A program made the position numbers and the translations under genes. DNA of 47,219 nucleotides from Bryobacteraceae bacterium (GTDB lineage Bacteria; Acidobacteriota; Terriglobia; Bryobacterales; Bryobacteraceae): contig JAPWUP010000009.1 in the NCBI GenBank assembly GCA_028275505.1, forward strand, positions 1 to 47,219. Reading direction: 5' to 3'. The notes beneath the pieces are model-generated. The model searched no databases, was not told the origin of the DNA, and worked only from the letters and a program-made list of their open reading frames with translations. Positions within the stretch are counted from its first letter, which is position 1; the number at the start of each line of letters is the position of its first letter. Below, in pieces: positions 1 to 8,492 of the stretch.

Positions 1-1203
1 GAACCGCGCACCTGCCCCGTCCGGGATGCGCAACCGGGTCCGCTCGCCCACTGCAATGACCACGGTTTCGCCCACGACCAGCGGCTCTGCGTGCCGGGCC
101 ACATTCAGGCGTCGCGGTTCACCATCCTGAAACATCTGCAAAGAGCCTTCGAACCAGCCCAGCCACGCCGCATCGTCTTCCCAGCTTGAACGGACAAATA
201 ACCATCCGAACTTCGGATCGTGATGAAGCAGAGGCAGGCTATGATAAGTGAGACCGGGGTGGTAAGGATTGGCCCAGAGGAACTCGTAGGGAATGCCGAA
301 AGGATGGCGCATGAGGTAACGGTCCTGCATTACCCAGCCTTGCAGAAACTGGGTTTCTTGTGCGTTGGGCTCGTAGGCCACTAACGCCATGTCCGCGGCG
401 CGCGACAGCATGGCCGCGATCAGGTCCGGCCTGGCGTCGGCAGCGGCGGGGATGCGGTAGTCGTTCTCTGCTCCCGGGTAAGTCGCGGGATAGTAAGTGA
501 TAAGTCGGTAAAAGGGAAGATCCTTGAAATACCAGCGGGCGTCCTCACGTAAATCGAGATCCAGATTGTCGCGCAGGGCGTGGAGTAACTCGAAGAGCGC
601 GTAGTGCTCGGATCTGGGAACGGGTGTGCCACGGTTCAGCGCGGGCACGATCTTTCCTTTCCACCATTGCTCCACGATGCGCTGCAGTTCCGCCTCGGTT
701 TTCTTCGGTCTGTGGTCTGCCAGGGCGATCGCGGCCAGCGCGCGGGAACGCGCCTCTGCCACACTATCGCCGGGCGGCTTTTGCAAGGCGGCCTCGAGCC
801 GGCTCACCAGGGCGTTGGTTTGCGCCTCATCCATGAGCGGGCCGCACCAGTCCATTACGAACGCAAGCTGGCGCAAATCGTTGCCTTGGGAGATAGCCCA
901 CGCCACGGCCTGGCGTCCGACGCGTTCGTCCCCGCTGACGCGGTAGTAGAGCGCCAGCGCGAACCCCGGTTCGGGCAACGACGCATGTCCCTCCACCAGA
1001 GCCTGAAATTGTTCCCAGCGCATGGACTGGCGACTCCGCTCGCGCTGTAACAGCCGCAGGCGCTGGGGACGCAACAGCAGGCGCGGTGGGGCCGTACCTG
1101 GCCGGTAATCAATCACGTCCTGGCCCGCCGCGGCAGCGCTGGAAATCAGGCAGGCCAGCAAAAGGGGGAACAGCCGCGAGCAGTGCAAATCCGATTGTGT
1201 CAC
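1..1203 (-). CDS. Partial secreted heparinase II/III-like protein (C-terminus outside window)
   Basis: An open frame runs without a stop from near 1278 down to base 1, so the C-terminus lies beyond the left edge. I read about 400 codons. The N-terminus has a hydrophobic export signal (RLFPLLLACLISSAAAA), then mature sequence beginning near GQDVIDYRPG. The segment PPRLLLRPQRLRLL and the aromatic, helical stretch after it resemble the alpha/alpha-toroid part of heparinase II/III and alginate-lyase-type proteins. A later segment, LFVRSSWEDDAAWLGWFEG, resembles the start of their beta-sandwich domain. The family call is inference from pattern; no catalytic residues could be assigned. The start is uncertain: GTG at 1203 or TTG at 1188, neither with a convincing ribosome binding site. 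A polysaccharide-processing role would suit a Bryobacterales-type organism. Confidence 0.6.
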   Translation of the reverse strand, partial: MTQSDLHCSRLFPLLLACLISSAAAAGQDVIDYRPGTAPPRLLLRPQRLRLLQRERSRQSMRWEQFQALVEGHASLPEPGFALALYYRVSGDERVGRQAVAWAISQGNDLRQLAFVMDWCGPLMDEAQTNALVSRLEAALQKPPGDSVAEARSRALAAIALADHRPKKTEAELQRIVEQWWKGKIVPALNRGTPVPRSEHYALFELLHALRDNLDLDLREDARWYFKDLPFYRLITYYPATYPGAENDYRIPAAADARPDLIAAMLSRAADMALVAYEPNAQETQFLQGWVMQDRYLMRHPFGIPYEFLWANPYHPGLTYHSLPLLHHDPKFGWLFVRSSWEDDAAWLGWFEGSLQMFQDGEPRRLNVARHAEPLVVGETVVIAVGERTRLRIPDGAGARF

Positions 1204-1211
1204 AGTGACAC
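1197..1211. promoter_or_regulatory. 15-bp perfect inverted repeat at the start of the lyase-like gene
   Basis: The sequence GTGTCACAGTGACAC has two 7-bp arms around one central base. It overlaps the possible GTG start at 1203, or lies just upstream of the possible TTG start at 1188, where a repressor could act. A 7-bp-arm palindrome at one fixed spacing is expected a few times by chance in 47 kb, so position is the only real argument. Confidence 0.3.
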
Positions 1212-1682
1212 AGGGCTGTGGCAGAGGTCGCCTGGCGCAGGCGGCCACCCGCTGTTCTGACTCATTATTTTCAATAGGTTAGGAGCGTTCGCGAGAGGAA
1301 CCCGCTTTGCACTTTCCGAGGGCGAGTTGATGAGAGATCTCTGAATGACCTGCCCTCTGCTGCGTCAGGCAGATCGGCAGTGAGCGGTGCAGTGCGACAC
1401 GACGTGCTTGCGGGAGCCGGTGTTTCATGCCAAGGCCGCTCACACGGCCGCCCTGCTGGTCGCAACAGAGGGTCTTTTTTTTGCACTTATAGCGTTTTCC
1501 TTTCCGGGACCGCAGGTTCCGGGTGCAGTCCGGCCTTACCGGCGATGGAATTTTCGGACGCGGGCCTCGTCGGTGAGGGTATGGCGAAGCGGGTGCTCCC
1601 ATTCCGGACCGCCCCGGCGCCCGGTCCCAGCCCGAGCACCGGGCACCCGCGCTGAGGTCCCATCCCGTCGCGCGGGCTTTCC
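1212..1682. other. Non-coding gap with nested hairpin at 1589-1650
   Basis: No reading frame here has a convincing start, composition or family resemblance. Besides the terminator at 1451-1482 it holds nested inverted repeats. GCGGGTGC (1589-1596) pairs with GCACCCGC (1643-1650), or alternatively GGTGCTC (1592-1598) pairs with GAGCACC (1634-1640). Inside both, GGACCG (1606-1611) pairs with CGGTCC (1622-1627). No T-run follows on either strand, so it is not a simple terminator. I do not recognise RNase P RNA, tmRNA, SRP RNA or a known riboswitch. Confidence 0.4.
1451..1482 (+). terminator. Intrinsic terminator with no gene upstream
   Basis: CCCT, a bulged G, then CTG (1451-1458) pair with CAGAGGG (1466-1472) around a 7-nt loop. 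TC and eight T's follow (1475-1482). No plus-strand gene ends here. The minus-strand lyase-like gene begins to the left, so this may close a small RNA transcribed rightward from about 1270-1290. Confidence 0.5.
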
Positions 1683-1964
1683 TCACCAGCACAGGGTTCC
1701 GCTGCGGGGTTCCTCGTCAGGATTGGGCAGGTACAGGGTCTTGCAGCGCTCGCAACGGTAGATTTCCGCGTCCTCGCCGAAGCGCCGTTTGATTTCCTCG
1801 CCGAAGAAATACCAGCGCTTCAAGTGGCCCGCGCAGAGCTTGCCCTTGGAGTCCTTTTCATTGCACGCGCGCTGGCGCGGGATTCGACGCTTGATCTTGG
1901 TGCCGTCGGGCAGGCGATCCACCAGATTGGGATCCTGAACCTGCGTCTCGCTGCTGGCTTCCAT
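1683..1964 (-). CDS. Small zinc-ribbon-like protein
   Basis: A 93-residue acidic and basic protein. It has Cys34, Cys44 and His47, then a CxxC pair at 71 and 74 in the segment YRCERCKTLYL, plus Cys92 near the C-terminus. This suggests a zinc-binding fold of the ribbon type. There is no signal peptide or membrane segment, so it should be cytosolic. I chose the ATG at 1964 over a GTG at 2006 because a good extended -10 element (1997-2005) overlaps the longer version. I do not recognise a named family and assign no function. It is transcribed divergently from recO. Confidence 0.6.
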   Translation of the reverse strand: MEASSETQVQDPNLVDRLPDGTKIKRRIPRQRACNEKDSKGKLCAGHLKRWYFFGEEIKRRFGEDAEIYRCERCKTLYLPNPDEEPRSGTLCW

Positions 1965-1996
1965 GGTCTCGTTCACGCGCAACCTCGAAGTATGCG

Positions 1997-2005
1997 AGTA
2001 TAGCA
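1997..2005 (-). promoter_or_regulatory. Extended -10 promoter of the zinc-ribbon gene
   Basis: Reading leftward, TGCTATACT is an extended -10 element (TGn plus a 5/6 match to TATAAT), 32 nt before the ATG at 1964. No -35 box is evident. The overlapping plus-strand hexamer TATAGC (1999-2004) could weakly serve recO. Confidence 0.5.
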
Positions 2006-2067
2006 CCGCGGGTGAAGTGGACCGGGGCCGGGCGTCTTTGTTACCCTGAAATGTTCGCCGTTCGCTA

Positions 2068-2709
2068 ATGCCGGCCCGCGTGAGCGAAGCCCTTGTGCTT
2101 CGTACCTATCCCTTCCGGGAGGCCGATTTGATCGTGAGTTTTCTGACGCGGGACGCGGGCAAGCTGCGCGGGGCGGCGCGACGCGCGAGGCGGCCGGGAA
2201 GCCGCTTTGGCGCGGGGTTGGAGCGACTTTCGCACGTGAGGATGACGTATTTTCAGCGCGAAATGCGGGAGCTGGTGACGCTCGACACCTGCGAGCTGAT
2301 CTGGTCCCCGTTCGATCTGGCTGCCGATTACACCACGGGCGTCGCGCTCGATTACATGGCGGAAGTAACTGAGCAGTTGCTGCCGCCGGCCGAGCCGAAC
2401 GAGCGCTTCTTCCGGTTGCTGCTGGCGGTTCTGGAGTTCCTTCGCAACAAGGGCGCCGCCGGAGTCTGGCAGGCGGTCGCTTACTTTACGTTATGGGCGG
2501 TCAAGCTCTCCGGCTGGCTGCCCCCTCTGGGAGTACAGCCGGATTCCCAGGCGCTGGCCGAGGAAATGCTGCGCACGCCCATCAGCCGGATGACGCCCCG
2601 CGTCTGGGATCGCACTACGGCCGCGGACCTGCGGCGCTTCCTGGTGCGCCAGATCGAGGAACATATTGAGCGCAAGCTGGTGACGGCGCCGCTCCTGGAG
2701 ACGGCATGA
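2068..2709 (+). CDS. recO: DNA repair protein RecO
   Basis: 213 residues. In the RecFOR pathway RecO binds single-stranded DNA and helps RecR load RecA at gaps. The N-terminal OB-fold region (about 1-80) is recognisable from [22 protein letters not shown] and [11 protein letters not shown]; a helical domain follows. The protein is shorter than the usual 240-250 residues. The zinc-finger cysteines that many RecO proteins carry in the C-terminal domain are absent: after SGWLPPLGV the chain passes straight to [12 protein letters not shown] with no CxxC. It is the first gene of a run with glyQ, glyS and ppdK, 34 bp before glyQ. A zinc-free RecO is plausible because the finger is not universal. 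Confidence 0.85.
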   Translation: MPARVSEALVLRTYPFREADLIVSFLTRDAGKLRGAARRARRPGSRFGAGLERLSHVRMTYFQREMRELVTLDTCELIWSPFDLAADYTTGVALDYMAEVTEQLLPPAEPNERFFRLLLAVLEFLRNKGAAGVWQAVAYFTLWAVKLSGWLPPLGVQPDSQALAEEMLRTPISRMTPRVWDRTTAADLRRFLVRQIEEHIERKLVTAPLLETA

Positions 2710-2743
2710 GGATCACAAGGAGCGACCAGTCGGGCTGAAGACT

Positions 2744-3631
2744 ATGTACACGTTCCAGGACATTCTGATGCGGCTCAAGCAATACTGGGCCGAGCGCGGC
2801 TGCATCGTGCAGGAACCCTACGATGTGGAAGTGGGCGCCGGCACGATGTGCCCGGAAACGTTCCTGCGTGTGCTGGGGCCGCAGCCGTATCGCGTCGCCT
2901 ACATCCAGCCCAGCCGCCGCCCGGCCGACGGGCGTTACGGGGAGAACCCCAACCGGCTGTACAAACACTGGCAGTTGCAGGTGATCCTCAAGCCGTCGCC
3001 CGAGGACATCCAGGAGCAGTATCTGGACAGTCTTCGCGCCATCGGCATTGATCTGCGCAAGCACGACATCAAGTTCGAGGAAGACAACTGGGAATCTCCC
3101 ACTCTGGGCGCCTGGGGCATCGGCTGGCAGGTCATGCTGGACGGCCTGGAAATCACCCAGTTCACTTACTTCCAGCAATGCGGCGGGCTGGACCTGGACG
3201 TGGTGCCCGTGGAACTGACTTACGGAATGGAGCGCCTGGCCGCGTTCCTGCAAAACAAATCCAGCGTTTATGACATCGAGTGGGCGCCGGGCATCACCTA
3301 CGGGCAGGTGCGACGCGCTGACGAGCTCCAGTTCTCGGTTTATAACTTCGAACTGGCTGACGTACCCACCTTGTGGCGCCTGTTCGAACTGCACGAGGGG
3401 GAGTGCCGTCGCCTGCTGGATGCCTGGCCGCAGTACCCGGACAAGCGTCGCTTCCCGCTTCTGGCTGCCTACGACCAGGTGCTGAAGTGCTCGCACCTGT
3501 TCAACCTGCTGGATTCGCGTGGGGCGCTCAGTGTGACCGAACGCGCGGCCGTGATCGGACGCGTCCGCAAGCTGGCTGTAGGCGTCGCCGAAGCCTGGCT
3601 CGAGCAGCTCCGGCTGGAGGAAGCAGCGTGA
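2744..3631 (+). CDS. glyQ: Glycyl-tRNA synthetase alpha subunit
   Basis: 295 residues, the usual length for GlyQ of the bacterial alpha2beta2 glycyl-tRNA synthetase (class II). The start [20 protein letters not shown] is the family hallmark. The catalytic core follows with [30 protein letters not shown] and [20 protein letters not shown]. This subunit makes glycyl-adenylate and charges tRNA-Gly; the beta subunit binds tRNA. The stop codon overlaps the glyS start by 4 bp (GTGA), so the subunits are probably translationally coupled. A Shine-Dalgarno-like AAGGAG lies rather far upstream, with a weaker GAAG nearer the ATG. Confidence 0.97.
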   Translation: MYTFQDILMRLKQYWAERGCIVQEPYDVEVGAGTMCPETFLRVLGPQPYRVAYIQPSRRPADGRYGENPNRLYKHWQLQVILKPSPEDIQEQYLDSLRAIGIDLRKHDIKFEEDNWESPTLGAWGIGWQVMLDGLEITQFTYFQQCGGLDLDVVPVELTYGMERLAAFLQNKSSVYDIEWAPGITYGQVRRADELQFSVYNFELADVPTLWRLFELHEGECRRLLDAWPQYPDKRRFPLLAAYDQVLKCSHLFNLLDSRGALSVTERAAVIGRVRKLAVGVAEAWLEQLRLEEAA

Positions 3632-5688
3632 CGGACCTGGCGTTCCTGCTGGAAATCGGCACGGAAGAAATCCCCGACTGGATGATCCCGCCCGCGCTGG
3701 AGGACCTCCGCACCTCCTTCCAGCGCCTGGTCGAGGAAAGAGGCGTGGCCGGCGACGGGCTGGCGATCCAGGTGGACGCGACCCCGCGCCGCCTTGTGCT
3801 GCGCGCCGGGCCGCTGGCGGAGCGCCAGCCTGATCGCGAGGAGTGGGTCCTCGGCCCGCCCCGCTCGGCAGCTTTCCGCGATGGCCAGCCGACACCCGCT
3901 GCTGAAGGCTTCGCCCGCAAAATGGGCGTCGCAGTCACGGATTTGGTCGTGCGCGAAACCCCTCGCGGCGAGTATGTAGCCTGCCGGCGAGTCACGCCCG
4001 GACGGCCTACGCGCGATATCTTAGCCGAAGCGCTCCCGGACCTCATCCTGGGCATTCACTTCCCCAAGACAATGTACTGGACCGGCAAGGGCGGGCCGCG
4101 TTTCATCCGTCCCATCCGCTGGCTGGTGGCGCTGCTGGGCGACGAGATCGTGCCGTTCGAGCTGGCAGGCGTTCGCTCCGGCAATCACACCCGCGGCCAC
4201 CGCCTGCTGGGTTCGGATCGCATCCCGGTGACGCTGGCCACTTACTCGGACCAGTTACGGCAAAATTACGTGTTGGTTTCCGCCGAGGAGCGGCGCCGAA
4301 AGATCGAAGAGGGGATCGAAAAGCTCCTGGCAGGAACGGGACTGCGGCTGCGTCCTGACCGCGCCCTCCTGGATACCCTCGTCTACCTCACCGAGTATCC
4401 TACCCCGATTCTGGGCAGCTTCGATAGGGAATTTCTCAGTCTCCCCGAAGAAGTTCTGGTCACGGTGATGCGCCACCACCAGAAATACTTCTCGGTGGAG
4501 GACGCGGAAGGCCGCCTGGCGCCTTTCTTCATCGCCGTCATGAACACGGACGCGGATCCGGAAGGGTTGGTCCGTCAGGGCAACGAAAGGGTGCTTCAGG
4601 CGCGCTTCACAGACGCCCGTTTCTTCTGGGAAGTAGACCAGCAGAAGAAACTGGAAGACCGCGTTCCCATGCTCGCCCAGGTCACTTACCAGGCCAAGCT
4701 GGGCACGTACCTGGACAAGGCGCACCGTATGGTTCGCCTGGGCCGGCGACTGGCCCGAATGCTGAAGGCCGATCCGCGACCCGTGGAACGCGCGGCCCTG
4801 CTGGCCAAGTGCGACCTGACCACCGAAATGGTCAAGGAGTTCACCGAGCTTCAGGGCATCATGGGCGGGCTCTACGCGCGCCGCCAGGGCGAGCCGGAAG
4901 AAGTCTGGCGCGCGATCTACGAGCATTACCGTCCGGAAAGCATGGAAGACGCCATCCCGGGCACCTTGACGGGATGCCTGGTTTCGCTGGCGGACAAGCT
5001 GGACGCACTGCAAGGATGCTTCCGGGTGGGCTTGATTCCCAGCGGCTCGCGGGATCCCTTCGCCCTGCGGCGAGCAGCGCAAGGCGTGGTCAGGATCCTC
5101 GTTGAAGCGAGGCTACCGCTGCCTCTGCGGCGACTCCTGGGGAAGGACCAGGCGCTGATCGAGTTTTTTGAGGACCGACTGCGATACTACTTCCGCGAAG
5201 TCCGCGGATTCGCCTACGACGAAGTGAACGCGGTCCTGGCCGCGGGCTGGGACGACCTGACCGATCTGGAAAGCCGGCTGGAGGCCCTGCGGCAGGTGCG
5301 GCCCACAGAGAATTTCGAGCCGCTGGCGGTCAGTTTCAAGCGAATCAAGAACATCCTGCGTCAGGCGAACTGGCCGGCGACGCCGGACTCCGCCTGCCAG
5401 GTCCGCGAAGAAAAGCTGGAGGCCGGACCGGAAAAGGAGCTGTGGGGCGCGTTTCAGCGCGTGCGGCGCGAAGTGCGGCGGCGCCGCCGAAACAAGGAGT
5501 ACCGCGAGGCCCTGGAAGCGATCGCCTCGCTGCGCCCGGCGGTGGACCAGTTTTTCGACAAGGTTCTCGTCAACGCGCCGGATCCCGAGATCCGGCAAAA
5601 CCGGCTGAACTTACTCAGCCACCTGTTGAGCGAGTTCTCATCCATTGCCGATTTTTCGGAAATTGTAACCAGACAAGAGGAGAAATAA
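3628..5688 (+). CDS. glyS: Glycyl-tRNA synthetase beta subunit
   Basis: 686 residues, typical of GlyS. I start it at GTG 3628 ([16 protein letters not shown]) because [10 protein letters not shown] is the conserved beginning of the family, GGAGGAAG lies just upstream, and the codon overlaps the glyQ stop. A longer in-frame extension upstream would run through glyQ in another frame and is not real. Segments such as [34 protein letters not shown] and [10 protein letters not shown] are family signatures. The C-terminal region is expected to bind the tRNA anticodon. ppdK follows after only 4 bp, so the genes are probably cotranscribed. Confidence 0.97.
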   Translation: MTDLAFLLEIGTEEIPDWMIPPALEDLRTSFQRLVEERGVAGDGLAIQVDATPRRLVLRAGPLAERQPDREEWVLGPPRSAAFRDGQPTPAAEGFARKMGVAVTDLVVRETPRGEYVACRRVTPGRPTRDILAEALPDLILGIHFPKTMYWTGKGGPRFIRPIRWLVALLGDEIVPFELAGVRSGNHTRGHRLLGSDRIPVTLATYSDQLRQNYVLVSAEERRRKIEEGIEKLLAGTGLRLRPDRALLDTLVYLTEYPTPILGSFDREFLSLPEEVLVTVMRHHQKYFSVEDAEGRLAPFFIAVMNTDADPEGLVRQGNERVLQARFTDARFFWEVDQQKKLEDRVPMLAQVTYQAKLGTYLDKAHRMVRLGRRLARMLKADPRPVERAALLAKCDLTTEMVKEFTELQGIMGGLYARRQGEPEEVWRAIYEHYRPESMEDAIPGTLTGCLVSLADKLDALQGCFRVGLIPSGSRDPFALRRAAQGVVRILVEARLPLPLRRLLGKDQALIEFFEDRLRYYFREVRGFAYDEVNAVLAAGWDDLTDLESRLEALRQVRPTENFEPLAVSFKRIKNILRQANWPATPDSACQVREEKLEAGPEKELWGAFQRVRREVRRRRRNKEYREALEAIASLRPAVDQFFDKVLVNAPDPEIRQNRLNLLSHLLSEFSSIADFSEIVTRQEEK

Positions 5689-5692
5689 CCGT

Positions 5693-8440
5693 ATGCCCAA
5701 GTACGTATACGCATTCGGCGGCGGCACAGCCGACGGCGACGGAACCATGAAAGACATCCTCGGCGGCAAGGGCGCCGGCCTGGCGGAAATGTCGCGGGCA
5801 GGCGTTCCTGTACCTCCGGGATTCACCATTTCCACCCAGGTCTGCAATATTTTCTTCGAGCGCGGCGGCGAGCTGCCTCCCGAAATCGAAGAGGAGATCC
5901 AGCAGCACCTCCGCCAGCTCGAGGAACGCATGGGCCAGAAACTGGGCGATCCGGAAAACCCGCTCCTGGTGAGCGTGCGCTCCGGCGCCAAGTTCTCCAT
6001 GCCCGGCATGATGGACACCATCCTCAACCTCGGGTTGAACGACGAAACGGTGAAGGGTCTGGAAGCCAAGACCAACAATCCGCGCTTCGCCTACGACTGT
6101 TACCGGCGCTTCATCCAGATGTTCGGTAACGTCGTTCTCGGCATCCCCAAGGAGGAGTTCGAGAAAATTTTCGAGGCGCGCAAGAAGAAGGTCAAGGCCC
6201 GCTACGACACCGACCTGACGGCTGAGGACCTGAAAGCCATCATTGCCGAGTACAAGAAGCTGGTCGAAAAGAAGACCGGCAAGCCCTTCCCGCAGGACGC
6301 CCACGAGCAGTTGCGCATGGCGCGCAACGCGGTCTTCCGCTCCTGGTTCAATCCCCGCGCCCAGCATTATCGCCGGATGAACAAGATTCCTGATGACCTG
6401 GGCACGGCGGTCAACGTCCAGGCCATGGTCTTCGGCAACATGGGCGAGACCTCGGGCACCGGCGTGGGCTTCACGCGCAACCCCGCCACCGGCGAGAAAG
6501 AGTTCTACGGCGAGTTCCTGCCCAACGCCCAGGGTGAAGACGTGGTGGCGGGCATCCGCACGCCGCGGCCGATCAAGGAGCTGGAAACGCTCATGCCCGA
6601 CGTATACAACCAGCTCCGCGAAATCACGGCCATGCTCGAGCGTCACTACCGCGACATGCAAGACTTCGAGTTCACCATCCAGGAAGGCAAGCTCTACATG
6701 CTGCAAACGCGCAACGGCAAGCGCACCGGACAGGCTGCCGTCCGGATCGCGGTGGACATGGTGGAAGAGGGCCTCATCAGCAAGGAAGAGGCCATCATGC
6801 GCGTGGACCCGCAGCAGCTTGACCAGCTCCTGCACCCCATGATCGCGCCCGAGTCGCGCAAGACCCTGCAAAAGATCGCCGAGGGCCTGCCTGCGTCCCC
6901 TGGCGCCGCGGTGGGCCGCATCGTGTTCACGGCGGATGACGCCGTAGCCCAAGCCAAGAAAGGTCCGGTCATCCTGGTGCGCTCCGAGACGGTGCCCGAC
7001 GACATCCATGGCATGGAAGTGGCCAAGGGCATCCTCACTTCGCGGGGCGGCATGACTAGCCATGCTGCGGTGGTGGCGCGTGGCATGGGCACTCCCTGCG
7101 TGGCCGGCGCGGGCGCGCTCGAGATCAACGAGCACAAGAAAGAAATGTCGGTGCGGGTGGGCGATCGCACCATCACCCTGAAGGAAGGCGACTGGATCTC
7201 GCTGGACGGCTCTACGGGCGAAGTGTTCGCCGGGCAGGCCAAAACCGTGGATCCCGATCCCACCTCCGGCGTGCTCGCCAAATTCATGAGCTGGGCCGAT
7301 GAGTTCCGGGGTTCCTTCGGGGTGCGCGCCAACGCCGATATCCCGCGCGACGCTGAGGTGGCACGCCGCTTCGGCGCCGAGGGCATCGGATTGTGCCGCA
7401 CCGAGCACATGTTCTTTGCCCCCGACCGCATCCCGCACATGCAGGCCATGATCATGGCTCGCGACGAAAAGGAGCGGCGCAAGGCGCTCAACAAGCTGCT
7501 GCCCATGCAGCGGAAGGACTTCATCGGGCTGTTCAAGGTCATGAACGGCTACCCGGTCGTCATCCGCACCCTGGATCCGCCGCTGCATGAGTTCCTCCCC
7601 AAGCGCGAGCAGATCATGGTGGACCTGGCCAGGCTGCCGCACGCCGACATGAAGACCAAGCGCGAGATGGCCGAGCGCTACGGCGTCAAAGTCAGCGAGC
7701 TCAAGAAGCACCTGCCCGAGCTGCTCAAGCGCGTTGAGGAGCTGCACGAGTTCAACCCCATGCTCGGGCTGCGCGGCTGCCGGCTGGGCATCACGAATCC
7801 GGAGATCACGGAAATGCAGGCCCGCGCCATTTTCGAAGCCGCGGCCGAATGCCACAAGCAGGGCATCAAGGTGATCCCGGAGGTCATGATCCCGCTGGTG
7901 GGCTCGGTGGCCGAGCTGGCGCATCAGAAGGAGATCGTGGTCCGGGTGGCGCAGGAGGTGCTCGCCAAGCACGGCATCACTGACCTGAAGTACATGGTGG
8001 GAACCATGATCGAGGTGCCGCGCGCGGCGCTCACTGCGGATCAGATCGCTCAGGAAGCTGAGTTCTTCAGCTTCGGCACCAACGATCTGACCCAGATGAC
8101 GCTGGGCATCTCCCGCGACGACTACGTCAAGTTCTCCAAAGTCTACGAGGACAAGAAGATCTTCAAGAGCGACCCCTTCGCCGTTCTGGATCAGGAAGGC
8201 GTAGGCAAACTGGTCGAGATGGGCGTCAAGCTCGGTCGTCAGACGCGGCCCGAGCTGGAAGTGGGCATCTGCGGCGAGCACGGCGGCGAACCGAGCTCGG
8301 TGGAGTTCTGCTACCGGGTAGGGATGAACTACGTCTCCTGCTCGCCTTACCGGGTGCCCATCGCACGGCTGGCCGCAGCCCAGGCCGCTATCGCCGCCAA
8401 GGCGGCCGAGGCCAAGGCCGAGCTGATGCGCACGGCGTGA
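5693..8440 (+). CDS. ppdK: Pyruvate, phosphate dikinase
   Basis: 915 residues, longer than the roughly 870-900 usual for bacterial PPDK. The enzyme interconverts pyruvate + ATP + Pi with phosphoenolpyruvate + AMP + PPi in the cytosol. The N-terminal ATP-grasp region begins YVYAFGGG and GGKGAGLAEMSRAGVPVPPGF. The swivelling phosphohistidine domain carries GGMTSHAAVVARGMGTPC, with His457 as the catalytic histidine. Thr455 lies at the position phosphorylated by regulatory proteins in plants and some bacteria. The C-terminal PEP/pyruvate TIM-barrel has GFGTNDLTQMTLG-like sequence (here FSFGTNDLTQMTLG) and the catalytic Cys860 in GICGEHGG. A strong RBS (AGAGGAGA) precedes the ATG. The gene sits directly behind glyS and ends at a terminator. 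Confidence 0.97.
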   Translation: MPKYVYAFGGGTADGDGTMKDILGGKGAGLAEMSRAGVPVPPGFTISTQVCNIFFERGGELPPEIEEEIQQHLRQLEERMGQKLGDPENPLLVSVRSGAKFSMPGMMDTILNLGLNDETVKGLEAKTNNPRFAYDCYRRFIQMFGNVVLGIPKEEFEKIFEARKKKVKARYDTDLTAEDLKAIIAEYKKLVEKKTGKPFPQDAHEQLRMARNAVFRSWFNPRAQHYRRMNKIPDDLGTAVNVQAMVFGNMGETSGTGVGFTRNPATGEKEFYGEFLPNAQGEDVVAGIRTPRPIKELETLMPDVYNQLREITAMLERHYRDMQDFEFTIQEGKLYMLQTRNGKRTGQAAVRIAVDMVEEGLISKEEAIMRVDPQQLDQLLHPMIAPESRKTLQKIAEGLPASPGAAVGRIVFTADDAVAQAKKGPVILVRSETVPDDIHGMEVAKGILTSRGGMTSHAAVVARGMGTPCVAGAGALEINEHKKEMSVRVGDRTITLKEGDWISLDGSTGEVFAGQAKTVDPDPTSGVLAKFMSWADEFRGSFGVRANADIPRDAEVARRFGAEGIGLCRTEHMFFAPDRIPHMQAMIMARDEKERRKALNKLLPMQRKDFIGLFKVMNGYPVVIRTLDPPLHEFLPKREQIMVDLARLPHADMKTKREMAERYGVKVSELKKHLPELLKRVEELHEFNPMLGLRGCRLGITNPEITEMQARAIFEAAAECHKQGIKVIPEVMIPLVGSVAELAHQKEIVVRVAQEVLAKHGITDLKYMVGTMIEVPRAALTADQIAQEAEFFSFGTNDLTQMTLGISRDDYVKFSKVYEDKKIFKSDPFAVLDQEGVGKLVEMGVKLGRQTRPELEVGICGEHGGEPSSVEFCYRVGMNYVSCSPYRVPIARLAAAQAAIAAKAAEAKAELMRTA

Positions 8441-8451
8441 TCCCTTTTTCC

Positions 8452-8491
8452 GGCCGGCCCGGCGGCCCGTCCCCGTCGGGCCGGCCTTTTT
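8452..8491 (+). terminator. Intrinsic terminator after ppdK
   Basis: GGCCGGCCCG (8452-8461) pairs perfectly with CGGGCCGGCC (8477-8486) around a 15-nt loop and is followed by five T's. It closes the recO-glyQ-glyS-ppdK transcript. On the minus strand the stem is followed by A's, so it is not bidirectional. Confidence 0.9.
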
Positions 8492-8492
8492 C

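Noticed and set aside
1279-1692. 137-codon minus-strand frame in the gap left of the zinc-ribbon gene
   Set aside because: It is Arg/Pro/Cys-rich with no family resemblance, overlaps the terminator and the hairpin, and has no convincing start signal.
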